From NCBI GenBank assembly GCA_004335735.1, contig QAXK01002314.1:1-21770 (forward strand): a stretch of DNA of 21,770 nt, in the 5' to 3' direction. The stretch's first letter is position 1, and every line of letters begins with the position of its first letter. The DNA comes from Chlorella sp. KRBP (lineage: Eukaryota > Chlorophyta > Trebouxiophyceae > Chlorellales > Chlorellaceae). This document shows, piece by piece, positions 10,149-20,142 of the stretch. The position numbers and the translations under genes are program-made. Below the pieces are notes generated by a model. That model worked only from the letters and a program-made list of their open reading frames with translations. It ran no database searches and was not told where the DNA came from.

Positions 10149-10545
10149 CGCGTCGAGGAGATGCTATCGTGCTCAAGGGGGGGAAATGCGGCTGATTTGC
10201 CTCCTGGCTCACGTCCTCTGGCTCGCCTCTATTGCACACGAGCGCGCGCGCTCTCCTTTGACCGATTCTGGCAGCGCACGCGCGGCAGGGTGGGCACGAA
10301 AAGATGAAAGTATGATTTGCAAAGCATCTGGCGGGAGCGAGTGGGGAATGGCTGCACCCAGGAGAAGCACTGGTGGTGGACGCACTGATGATGAGGATCC
10401 TCAGCAAGTGCGGGTGCCGCCGCACGCCACGCCGTGGCCACAGGGGCAGGCACAGTGAACTGCTGCACCGTGAACAACAGCCAGTGTGGACCCAAGGGCA
10501 GCAGGATCAGTCCTGCTGCTTGCCAGGGCCTCGGCCCTCATCTGC
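10149..10545. promoter_or_regulatory. shared upstream region between divergent genes C and D
   Basis: About 400 bases separate the start codons of gene C (minus) and gene D (plus). I see no protein-coding exon and no convincing TATA box. By position it must carry 5' UTRs and promoters for both genes and may act bidirectionally. The stretch around 10296-10325 is more AT-rich than its surroundings. This is inference from gene layout only. Confidence 0.4.
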
Positions 10546-13376
10546 ATGCACCTCTCCTTAAGCGCTGAGCGCGCACTGCAGCACATTGGCAACACACTCA
10601 CGCTCTCGAGGCCATATTCTCGCATAAGCTCCCCCCTTTGGCGCAAGAGGATGTCCCGCTACGAGCTCGCCCTCAGCCAGCAGCGCCCTCGCGGAGCGGC
10701 GCACCTGCTCAGCCAGCTCTCCAGCCAGCGCACCGACTCGCTCTTCACCAGGCCCACTGCCTCCGAGTGCGTGGCGGACAGCGACGTGCACGCGGGCGTC
10801 GCGCTCTCGCTCTCTCAGATGACGGGGGGGCCGACCACCAAGGCGCAGCCCGCTCAGCCACCGGTGCAGCACCTGGGCGTCGGCGAGGGAGGCCTGTTCT
10901 TCGGGCTGCTGGAAGGCGGGGGCGGGCAGCAGCCTCTCGCCGCGCAGCAGCAGGGGCAGCCGGTTGGGGGCGGAGACCCCTCGTCGCTCCGCGCCGCCGC
11001 CTTGGCGCAGCCCACTCCCTCGGAGCTCAAGCGGATGCGCGACAGGCGCAAGGAGCTGCTGCCTCTGCCGGCTGACGGTTCCAACAAGGTGCGTCCGAGG
11101 GAGATGCAGGCGGTGCAAGCCGAGCCTTGCGCGCGATTGGGTGGGGCACCTCACCCTCGGGCACCCACGCGCCCTCGGCACGCGCAGGTGGACCGCTTCC
11201 GCGTCATCTCTCGCCTGGGCGTCGGCGGCCTGTCGACGGTCTTCCTCGCCGAGGTGCGCCTCTCCCCTCTCCCCCCGGCTTGCACGCTCAGTCGCGTGCA
11301 CCGTGCCTGGAATGACAACGCCACGCCACGCCACGCCACGCCACGCCGTGCAGGACATGCGCACGCGGTGCCACGTTGCGCTCAAGCTCAGCACCAAGCC
11401 GCTCAAGGTGATTGCCGAGGACGATGACCCCAGCTGTATCAAGGACGAGGCCTTCCGGCGCGCGCTGTACCGCGACAGCTGGGACTACAGGTACGCGGCT
11501 GCGTGCGCGTGCCCGTGGCAGTCCACACGCGCAGCATTGGCACAACATGCCTCACCGTCGCCGCTGCCAGTGGCATCATGCATGATGGGCTGCTCGTCCA
11601 CGTGCACGCCGTGCGCAGGTGCTTCTGCCGCGAGAACGAGACGTACAGCATGCTCAAGTGCTCCGACCCAGCCATCCAGAAGTGCGGCCTGCCGCAGCTG
11701 CACGGCAGCGGCCTGGTGCTGCTGGACGGTCACCGTGTGCACAGCTACCTCGCCATGTCTCTCCTGGGCGAGTGAGTGCGTGCTCACGGCATGCGCCGCG
11801 TGCTGGGCGCGCGCTGGCCGACTCGGAGCGGCATGCGAGCTCACGCGGTGCAGCATGTGGCGCTTGCAGGTCTGTGTATGACGAGATCCGCGCTGGCCGC
11901 ACCCGGGACCGCACCTACCTGTGCCAGCTCGCACACGCCATGCTGCGCTCGCTCGAGCACATCCACCGCAGCGGCTACGTGCACCGCGACATCAAGGTGA
12001 CCAGCGCACCCAGCAATTGCCAAGAGAAGGGCCCTGAACATGGCTCACAAGCTCAGCCAATCACAACCTGCTGTATGTGTGCCCTCGCCTGCTCTGTGTG
12101 CCTGCAGCCTGGCAACTTTTGCCTGCCGCCCGACGCGGCGGAGGGCGCGTGCCACGCCTACATCATCGACTTTGGTGCGTGCAAGTTGCGTGCGCTGGGC
12201 AGCTCGTTCAGCCACATTGGTCACTGACTGGCACGCCACAGATGCCGCTGTGAAGTATCGTGCACACGCCCTGTTGCCGTTTCGTGCGCCGCACAGGCTT
12301 CGTCATGGCCATGCCCAAGCCGCCTGTGCTGCCGCCCATGCCCAGCGCACAGCACCTTGCGTCGCCGTCCAACTCCTCCTCACCCCTCCACGTCTGCGCC
12401 CGCGGCGGCTACAGCAGCCTGAAGCAGGCGTTTGAAGGTACCCCTGACTACGCTAGCCTCAACGCGCTCAACAGCCGGGCGCAGGGTCCGGCCGACGATC
12501 TGGAGAGCCTGGCCTACACCCTGCTGGAGATGTGGCTTGGTGAGCATCATGGCATTCCAACAATAGCGCGCTTACTTGCGCTGTGCTCGGGCACGAGGCC
12601 ACACCCGGCAAGCGCCCTGCGCTGACCTCGTTTGCGCCGTGTGCGTGCTGCTGTGCATGCAGGTGACCTGCCCTGGGACGTGCCCAACGTGCAGCTGTGG
12701 CCGCTCGACGTCTACACGGAGGCCGTCAGCAAGCTGTTCCCGCCGTCCGAGGTGGCGCGCCTCATCAGGCAGCCGCCCCACATGCGCAAGCCTCTCCGCT
12801 GGGACGACCACACCCTCGCCATCATGGGCCGCCTCCGCCGGCAGGAGTGGATTGCCGCCATCGCCACGGGAGCCGTCCCCAGGTGCGCAACAGTTTGTGG
12901 TGCTGATTTGGGCGCGTCAGCGCGCAGTTGCAATTTGGTGGTTGAGCAGGCTGAACTTGGTAGAGGACTAAGAGGTGCACTGGTCCTGCCGCGCGCCCCT
13001 GCCGTGCAGGTTCCTGCGCCTGTGGGTGACGCTGGTGCGCCGCTTCAAGCCTTGGCAGGTGCCACAGCCTGCCCTGTACCAGCAGCTGCACGAGCTCATC
13101 AACTCTGGCTTGGCGTGCGACGCGGAGGACGAGGGTGATGAGGCGTCCGAGGAGCAGCGGCAGGAGGAGGCGGGCGTGGCGATTGGCACGCAGCTCGTAG
13201 GCATGGAGGACAGCGGCAACGGCCTCAGCAGGCTGGCACTGACGCAGCCGCTCCACGACGCCATGAACTGGGAGGACGGGCAGCTGCTGGCGTCGCCGCC
13301 GCAGGAGCAGCAGCGGCAGGCCAAGCGTGCGCGCCTCATGTCTGCCGGTGGTCAGGCCAGGCAGCCAGAGGCCTGA
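10546..13376 (+). CDS. CK1-group serine/threonine protein kinase (gene D)
   Basis: Nine exons: 10546-11088, 11188-11253, 11354-11490, 11619-11771, 11870-11996, 12108-12174, 12297-12539, 12663-12882, 13010-13376; 640 residues from the first in-frame ATG. A second ATG at 10651 (MSRYELAL) would give 605. A roughly 180-residue Gln/Gly-rich N-terminal extension precedes the kinase. Motifs: glycine loop LGVGGLSTVF (192-201), VALK with Lys214, HRDIKPGN (His338, Asp340, Asn345), IIDFG (Asp363). GTPDYASLNA and DDLESLAY are typical of CK1, TTBK and VRK kinases, which lack the usual APE motif. All catalytic residues are present, so activity is expected. The segment from DFG to GTPDYAS is longer than in canonical CK1. 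The C-terminus has an acidic stretch (EDEGDEASEEQ) and a basic KRAR. Substrates are unknown. TTBK-like and VRK-like cannot be told apart here. Confidence 0.88.
11321..11345. repeat. (CCACG)5 repeat in gene D intron 2
   Basis: Five perfect CCACG units lie just before the acceptor of intron 2 of the kinase gene (exon 3 starts at 11354). They take up much of the space where a pyrimidine tract would be expected. Confidence 0.8.
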
Positions 13377-14520
13377 ACCTTGCATTGTTTGAGTCGTGCA
13401 TGTTGCAGCAAGTATCTCTTCTGAACGAGGCAATGGTGCACGACTACAGGACCCAACAGCCACCGAAAGGATAGCAACCTATGATGCAGCGACAACACCC
13501 AGGTCAAGCCTCACGTGCCAGAAGCAGCAGGGTATAAGCAGCAGGGTGCGCAATGCGAGCGTGTCAACATGTTCCGACGAGCAGGGCGTTCCAAAAAATC
13601 AGGAGGAGCATTGCGCGCAGAACTGAGGAGGGCGTCCCAGATGAGCCATTGCTAGGTGTGCCATCATGTCAAGAGCAGGAACAGGGTGCGTCACAGGACG
13701 CCTAGACGAGGTCATCCTTGCTTCTAGCCGACCAGACAGTCGCCACACACGACGTCAGCAGCAGTTTTACTACTCGTTTCTGTTCCTTTGCTGACAAACA
13801 GAGCAGTGGCAAGGCATGCGCTCAGGAGGCGCACCGCGGCCGCTGCCAAGCAAGCAGCATCGGCTGAAGGGAGGGATGATGAGCGCCGCATGTACAGCGG
13901 TTGGACTAGGAGGGCCAGAGCCACACGAGTGCCGCTAAAAGTGGCACATGCAATTTCACTTGCTTCATACCCACAAGGATACGGGACCTGAAGGCGCCAC
14001 TAAGGACCGGCATGTCGGCTGCAGAGCATCGCACTGCAGAGCAAAGAGTGAAACTACGAGAAGAGTACAGTATGCACACGAGGACAGGGCATTATCTAGG
14101 GCGTGCATCAGATATGTGTGCATACGATATTCTACAACGGGCCATGCACCCTGCTGTGTCCAGCACTTTGGTCAGCGTGGGTGAGAGCAAGCGTATCAGA
14201 TACAGTATGTGCGGCAGCCAGCCAGCTACAGGCCTCTGCAAAACCAGAATGTACATTGAGCTCTCTGACGCGCGGGCGCGGTTCAATAGCCACCGCACGC
14301 TGCTTAAAAAGAAGTGGATGCAGAGCTGCTTCCCCCTTTTGTCCCCATCATCCCCATCCAAACAGTGCAGGCGCAAAGTGTCCCACTGCCCGGGCAGCCC
14401 TTCACGATGAATCAGGGCCGCCCTGCAGAGCAGGTCGTGTCCTGCATGTCAGACGCAGATCAGGATGCTGATCTCACCACCGCCTGGAGTGGTGAGGCAT
14501 ACGGAACCAAAGCCACCTGG
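13377..14520. other. intergenic region between convergent genes D and E, no convincing gene
   Basis: This 1.1 kb stretch lies between the stop of the plus-strand kinase and the stop of the minus-strand gene E, so it must hold both 3' UTRs. It is visibly less GC-rich than the rest, especially about 13950-14320. The longest open frame (14012-14410, plus, 132 codons) matches no family I recognise and has no high-GC third-position bias. I found no TGTAA in either orientation. Nothing else can be supported. Confidence 0.5.
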
Positions 14521-15977
14521 CTACAGGGCTGTGTGGCGCGTGGCGCTGGGCCATGCAATCAAAGTGTCCGCCAACAGGCCCGCCGAGTCCTCAACCATGC
14601 CGCCGCCATGCAGGAGCGGGCCATGCCGTGCTGGTGGGGCCACCAGAGGCGCCAGGCCATTGGCTGCGGGCCGGTGCAGGTGGCGCCACGCAGCGCGCAG
14701 CGGTGCCAGCCCATCCCACGTGGCTGACAGGGGGTTGGTGCCGTCGTGTGGCATGCCGTGCAGGCTCGCGGGCGGGGGCAGCGTGCACGAGGCGCCCCTC
14801 CCTGGGTCGCACATGTAGGCCGGGCCGCTGCCCGCCATGACACCACGCCCAGTAGGGTCACCCAGGAGGAAAGGGCCCCGGCTGCGGCCCAGCATGAAGG
14901 GCTGGTCACAGGTCTGGCTCCCTCCATCTGCACGGCCCTGCTGGTGGGCGCGGGGCGGGGCCGCCGCCGGCTCTGAGCAGCTGATGTCAGCAGCAGCACG
15001 CGGCACGCCGGTGGCACCCAGGGGCGTTGCAGGGGGCGAGAGCCCGCGTGGTGGGTGGGCCACATGGGCCACCAGGGAGCCGCCCGGAGGCAGACGTGCT
15101 GAAGTGGCGGTGGCGATGGTCACCTTTGGTCCAGGGCCCGGGGCCACTGCAGCGCTGTCCATGGCGCTGACGTCCGTCACGGCACGGCGCAGGCGCGTGC
15201 TGGCGTGCGGCTGGGCGGCTGTGGCGCCGAGGTGCGAGATGGTGCTGAGGCCAGCCCTGGCTGATGGGCAGGTCCTCAGCGCAGCGCTGGTCCTCTGCCC
15301 GTCGTGGCTTGCTGGCACCACGCGTGGGGATGAGCATGGGGAGCGGCCACCAGGTAAAGGCCGCAGAGGGGTGAGGGGCACGGCGCTCGCCCACTTGGGC
15401 GTGGAGGCACCCATGGTGTTTGTGGCTGGGGAGTCCGGCCGGCCCTCTCCACCCGGCGCTGGCTGGCGCGCTGGTGGCAAGGAGGTTGACGTGGGCTTGT
15501 GCGGCTGGGTGGGCACGGTCGTGAGAAGGGAGGCGGGCGCTGAGAGCCGGTAGCCTCTACCAATGTCGCCGCTGCAGGACAGCGGCATGCTGCAGGCCGG
15601 TGGCACGAGCGCGCTTGTGGTGGTGCCGGCCAGGTTGTGGCTGCCCACGCTGCCGGTGGTACGCAGCATGTGGCCCATCTCTGGCGCGGGTGCCGGCGGA
15701 GGTGCGTCCCGCAGGGTCAGGCGTGATGAGGGCGGGGACAAGGAATCGCTCTGCATGCATCACCATTTGCGCATGCACTGATGTCATGCGTACTGCCATC
15801 AGAACACGCGGCAAATGCGAGGTTTGCGTGCCGCGCGAAGCTCACCGTCGAGTTCGTGCGCTGCGCGCCGTGGCGTGATGGCCCGCCGATGGAGCGCGCC
15901 GTCACCAGCCGCGAAAGGGCCAGCGCCAGGTCTGCACGCGCGCATCGAGAGGGCAACGCGCGTCGCGATGGCTGCAT
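14521..15977 (-). CDS. probable disordered Pro/Ala/Ser-rich protein, function unknown (gene E)
   Basis: Two-exon model: 15977-15846 and 15750-14521, 453 residues. The donor ACG|GTGAGC and acceptor CATGCAG|AGC join two open frames in phase 0. The long exon is open for 410 codons and its third positions are mostly G or C, as in the confident genes. The protein is of low complexity, rich in Pro, Ala, Ser, Thr and Gly, with no membrane helix, cysteine pattern or domain I recognise. It is probably disordered. An antisense frame at 14837-15553 is also open, so strand choice rests on codon bias and the good splice sites. The stop is TAG. It converges with kinase gene D. No function is proposed. Extra introns or a different N-terminus are possible. 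Confidence 0.5.
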
Positions 15978-16599
15978 CTACGGCGATCGCTCTACGGCGC
16001 TGATCGATCGCCACTGCGCTACTCACCAGCGCGCCAGAGCTGGTGCTCCGCTGCACTCGCCCTGCGAGACTTTTGCGGTTGCCGACATGCATCGTCCAAC
16101 GAGCTCGAGGTGCTTGTTGCGCTGGCTTGGGCCGCCACTAGGGGCGCAGGATGACTGGCGTCACCGCCCTCGCCTCTTGGAGCGCACAGAGCGCCCCGAT
16201 CCCCTGCCTGCATTGCGTCGAGGCCCAGGTCGTGGCCCCTGGAGGCTCGCCGTGGGCGAAAGTCTTCTGGCGTCTTTCGGGGCTGCGAGCAAAAAGGCGC
16301 GGTGGGCACACCGCTAGCGAGCGCGCCTTGCTCGGAGGCCCAACGCGGCCCAGTGGTGCTGCTTCAGCGCGCGCCAGTGACTGCGAAAGGCGGAGCCTCC
16401 ACGCTTGGCGCGCCTTTGACCACGACATTCAGCATTGACTCGCGCGCACCTCTTCGATTCGTGGAGGCGCGGCCAGAGAAGCCGCGTGTGTGTGAGCGAC
16501 GCACGCGAGGTACGTGAGTCTATGTGTGCGGAGTTCTCCCGTCTCTCTCTTCGTGGTTCCGTCGTGGTGTGCCAGGGTGGCAGGCGCCCAACGACATGA
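15978..16599. other. intergenic: upstream of gene E, downstream of gene F
   Basis: No exon set or recognisable protein was found. The right end abuts the 3' UTR of gene F, with its TGTAA signal at 16600-16604. The left end must hold the promoter and 5' UTR of gene E. An 8-base perfect inverted repeat lies at 15982-15989 / 16005-16012, just upstream of the gene E start. The open frames here are typical of chance frames in GC-rich DNA. Confidence 0.45.
15982..16012. repeat. inverted repeat GGCGATCG / CGATCGCC
   Basis: Two perfect 8-base arms are separated by 15 bases, five bases upstream of the proposed ATG of gene E. They could form a small hairpin in the 5' UTR, but GATC-rich chance palindromes are also plausible. 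Confidence 0.5.
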
Positions 16600-16604
16600 T
16601 TACA
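16600..16604 (-). promoter_or_regulatory. TGTAA poly(A) signal of gene F
   Basis: Plus strand TTACA, so TGTAA in the minus-strand transcript, about 71 bases after the stop codon of the RING-CH gene. Position and sequence fit the chlorophyte polyadenylation signal. Confidence 0.65.
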
Positions 16605-16674
16605 CCCAAGCGGAGGCATCTCGATCGCACAGCAAAGCGTCCAGGCTGCTGGTCCTGCGGAAGAGGCTGCATTG

Positions 16675-18470
16675 TCATGATCTGTGGCCATCCGCCGTCC
16701 CCGGCGCGCCCCCGCCCTGGCCCTGCCGCGCGCCGCCATCGGCCTGTGCACCCTGCGCCCCAGCTCCAGCCACCTCCTGGCCCTGCGCCGGGTTGCCAGT
16801 GCCTTGCTCCTGCTCCTCCCGCACCTCCCGAATCACCACCACCGTCTGGGCGTCGCCCTCAGCCTGCACAAGCCAACAGTATGCCAGGGTGGACACTCCG
16901 CTGCTGCTGCTGTGTCGTTGACGCAGTGCTGGTGTCGTTTGCTATGGCATCTGGGAGGGAACACTCTGGTGCTCCAGCAGCTGCTCAGGTGGGCGCGCAC
17001 CTGCTGCTGTCGTATCTGCCGCTCCTGCCGGTAGCGCGTGTAGACGGCAATGCTCATGCGGATGACCAGGTACGCAGGGATGAGGATGGTGAGCACGCGC
17101 CTGCGGGCAGCACAACACATTGCGGGCAGTATGTGAGGCGTGTGGCCCTAAGCAAGCGCTTGGGGTGAGGTGGCGCCTTGGACGTGCGTGGAGGCGTGGG
17201 TTGTTGCCGCAAGGCACACCACCCAAAACTGCCCACCCCAAGCTGTGGCCAGCTGTGGCACTGACGCTCTGACGAAGCTATGCCCTGCCATGCGGCGCCA
17301 GTCAGCACCAACGCACCAGAGGATAGAGGTCCAGTCCGAGGAGGAGGCCGACGGGGCGATGGATGAGAAGACGGTGAGGTACAGGATGACGGCAAGCAGC
17401 ACCACCAGCACCAGCACATGGCACCTGCATGCGCCAGGCACGGGCAACACCAGCAGGGGCAACACCGTCGGTCAACGTGTGCTGCCTCATCCGTACCGCC
17501 AGCCCCAGGTCCCCTCCACTCAAGGCTCAGCAGTGGTCGCGTCCTGCCCTGTGAGCGGGTGCCCGCACGCACATGATGTTTTGCCAGCTGACGATGCTGT
17601 TTGCGTCGCCTCGCGCGTCCGTCCCGTCGTGGAACGTGATGACGGCAAACGTAGGGTCGACCTGGTTGCCAGTGCCGCCGTGCGGGTGCCTGCATCCCAC
17701 AACAGGCACACAAGCAGTGCGGTGCGTGGTGCAGCGGTAGCAGCAGCTTGTGCGCATGAGATGCTGCTCCCCGTGCCGCCCGTGCCCATCACCATGCATG
17801 CCTCTCGCCGCACCTGGGTGGGTGCTGCGCCAAGGCCTCTCTGAGGCGCGTGAGCGTCGGCTGCATGCCAAGGAAGCAACCACAGCACGCCCATCAGCAC
17901 GCCTCAGTCCGCGAGCGGCATGCCACAGAGCACGACGTGGCGTCCTACCACGACGTGGCGCCATGAGCTCTGTGCCAGCCCAGAGCACCATGGGTTCAGG
18001 TTTAAGGTTAGGGTGCGTACCTCTCGGTAGGTGCTCTTGCAGACCTCGCACTTAAGCGAGCGGCTCTCTACGGCCCACGTCGTGAGGCAACTGAGGTGCA
18101 CGCGGTCGGCGGAGCCCGAGCACGCGCACTGGTGGTCCAGCAGGGGCTCCTGCTCGCCCTGCAGGTTGTCCGTCCCCAAGCAGATGCGGCAGCACTCCTC
18201 CTCGTCCGGCTGCTGTGTCCTGGACGGGGCGGTGCTGACGTCCGGCAGCTGCTGCGTGGACGACGCCACGCGCCTCGCTGCCATACGCGCCGAGAGCAGC
18301 TGTGCCAGGCTCTGGGAAGGCTGAGATGCTGCTGCTGTTCCTGCTGCTTCTGCCTGTTGCTCCTGCGGGCCTTCCGCTGCGTTCCCCGCCGGACCGAGTC
18401 CCCCGGCACCTGCAGCTTCGCCTGTGCCGCTGTGCGAACGAGCTCCATGCTCGCTCCCCGCTTGCTGCAT
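16675..18470 (-). CDS. MARCH-type RING-CH (RINGv) membrane E3 ubiquitin ligase (gene F)
   Basis: Five exons: 18470-18021, 17661-17573, 17424-17317, 17100-17001, 16863-16675; 311 residues. The N-terminal 90 residues are Gln/Ala/Ser-rich and probably disordered. A C4HC3 RING-CH finger follows: C94, C97, C115, C117, H125, C128, C141, C144, with the Trp before the last pair that is typical of RINGv. Two hydrophobic segments, about 183-201 (VLVLVVLLAVILYLTVF) and 218-236 (VLTILIPAYLVIRMSIAVY), make it a two-pass membrane protein like MARCH proteins. A Gln/Gly-rich tail ends at HRS. RING-CH proteins of this layout ubiquitinate membrane proteins and control their traffic or turnover. The start is the first ATG in the frame and is preceded by open sequence, so a longer 5' exon cannot be excluded. 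The 359-base intron 1 is the largest in the gene. Confidence 0.88.
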
Positions 18471-18685
18471 CTCCTCCTCCTCTGCGATCGATCGAGCGAG
18501 GTGGAACCTCGCCGAAGCAGCAGGCTTTGAGAAGATTCTGCAGGCTCTGCTGGTGCTAGCTGCTGTTCAGGCTTTGGAATGCTGTCTTCTCCTGTGTGCC
18601 TCTCCTTGCCAAGTGTGTCTGCGCGCCTTTGCCAGTGGTCACACGCGCAGGCATGGAGTGATTCATTACTGGGCCGCTGTACACG

Positions 18686-19933
18686 TTAGCCAGTGTGGAG
18701 CTTGATGAGGCTCTCCACTTTGAGGATGCTCACGCTCTCCGCGGCCTTCTCGTCATACTCGACCCATTCGTCGTCCAGGTCCACGTCTTCCCACTTGGTG
18801 CTCGAGTTGGCGGCGGTCACCGTCCACCCGCCCTGCAGCGGGCAACCGACAGCGGGGTGACGCGTCCTGTGGGCCCAGGGCGGCCTGCCCACACAACTCC
18901 ACGCAGCCCACAGGGAGCGGAGCCCACCGTCGGCACACTTGCTGACCAGTGCGTCTGGCCAGTGGTGCCACATCCGCCTTGCCGCCCTGCTGCCTCGCAA
19001 ATGCTGCGGCTGACCGTCTCGCCCCGTACACAAGCGTACCTGGGGCATGTAGGCAATGGGCTCCAGGCCACGGCACTCAAAGGCGGCGATGGGCACAAAA
19101 ACCCGTGCCTCCGCGTCCTCCTGCGTGAAGGACCGCGTCACGCCCTTGATCTGCAGCACGTTGACGCTGGCCTCCCGCTTGCTGCCCTGCAGGCGCCGTG
19201 TGTGTGGTTGTGCCACCGTGCGCACGCGTTAATGCTGTGGCGGCTCACACGCACTGTGGGGACTCCTGGGGCTCCTCCCCAGCCCACTGCTCCCTCATGG
19301 CTGCTTCCTCGTGGCCTGGGTGCTCCACCACTACGTGCTGCTCTTGCTCCTCCCCTGCAAGCGGCCTCTCTCTCTGCCCCCTCCCAGTGCCATTCACCTT
19401 GTCGAACTTCATGACAAAGTTGGCCGTGCCCTTGCTGCCGCTGAGCTCCACCTCCTCCACGGGGCTGATGTGCACGCCCCTGCGCACCTCGGCGCCCCCG
19501 CTCTCCTGGACCTGCAGGCGTGGTGCAGGGCAGCGCCCCTCACAGCACTGCATGCATCACCGGGAGCACCGGGAGAGCTGCATGCGTCGCACTGACGGCG
19601 GCGTCCGTCTCCCATGGCCACTGGGCGGCTGCCGCTGACCATGGGGCCCCCACTACCCACGCACGTCGAAGCAGAAGTCCGCATTGGGCGCCAGAGCCAG
19701 GTTGCCCACGTTCTCCACCTCGGCGCGGATGCACAGAAGGAACGTCTACGGTTGCAGACGTGCAAGGGAGCATGGACCACCACGAGGACCACCTAGTGAG
19801 GCTACTGCTGCTGCTCCTGGCGCTGGTGCTGGTGGTGCTGCTGCTGATCCCTGTCTCCTGGCGCAGCTTCTCGGACTCGAGGGGCTGCAGAACTCGAAAT
19901 AGCCAGCGGCTGAGCGTCCGAACGCACCGGCAT
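18686..19933 (-). CDS. CZIB (DUF866/UPF0587) family protein lacking both CXXC motifs (gene G)
   Basis: Five exons: 19933-19928, 19745-19665, 19511-19398, 19186-19040, 18832-18686; 164 residues, close to the roughly 160 of human C1orf123/CZIB. The start MPTFLLCIRAEVENVGNL fits the family's amphipathic first strand. FECRGLEP and DLDDEWVEYDEKAAESV are strongly conserved family segments. Family members normally bind zinc through two CXXC pairs. Here the first region reads VQESGGAEV (residues 30-38) and the second KFDKGSK (64-70), with no cysteine in either. The only cysteines are Cys7, Cys27 and the one in FECRG, so zinc binding by the usual site seems lost. The cellular role of the family is poorly known. 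The first coding exon is only ATG CCG, followed by a perfect GTGCGT donor. The gene is tandem with F and H at about 210-base spacing. Confidence 0.87.
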
Positions 19934-20054
19934 GCCGACGACTGTCTCTGCGTGTGTTCGGCTCGCTGCTCTTCGATCGTGTGTGTGTGGGCGCTCCCCG
20001 TGGGGGAGCCCCAACAGGACACCAATTTGGGATTCATTTCCTGATCATGAACGG

Positions 20055-20082
20055 ACGCACGCACGCACGCACGCACGCACGC
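20055..20082. repeat. (ACGC)7 simple repeat
   Basis: Seven perfect ACGC units in the interval between the stop of gene H and the start of gene G, in the promoter/5' UTR region of G or the 3' flank of H. Such tracts can adopt Z-DNA, but no function is shown. Confidence 0.85.
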
Positions 20083-20142
20083 CAATGGAAGAAGAGAGCT
20101 CGCCTACAGTCAGGTTGCCTATCGTATGTCATCACGTGTTGC

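Noticed and set aside
10486..10545. Upstream extension of the kinase frame from a GTG
   Set aside because: Nuclear genes rarely start at GTG, and there is no supporting similarity; the first in-frame ATG is at 10546.
14012..14410. Plus-strand 132-codon open frame in the intergenic region
   Set aside because: No recognisable family, no GC third-position bias like the real genes, and no TGTAA downstream.
14837..15553. Plus-strand open frame of 238 codons antisense to gene E
   Set aside because: It lies wholly within the minus-strand exon, shows no known family, and the minus frame has better third-position GC bias and matching splice sites. Antisense openness is common in GC-rich coding DNA.
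17931..17960. 12-base direct repeat CACGACGTGGCG in gene F intron 1
   Set aside because: Two short copies 18 bases apart with no flanking element features; likely chance or slippage.
17992..18013. Telomere-like motif GGTTTAAGGTTAGGG inside gene F intron 1
   Set aside because: Only a degenerate, single-occurrence resemblance to TTTAGGG/TTAGGG; too short to call an interstitial telomere.
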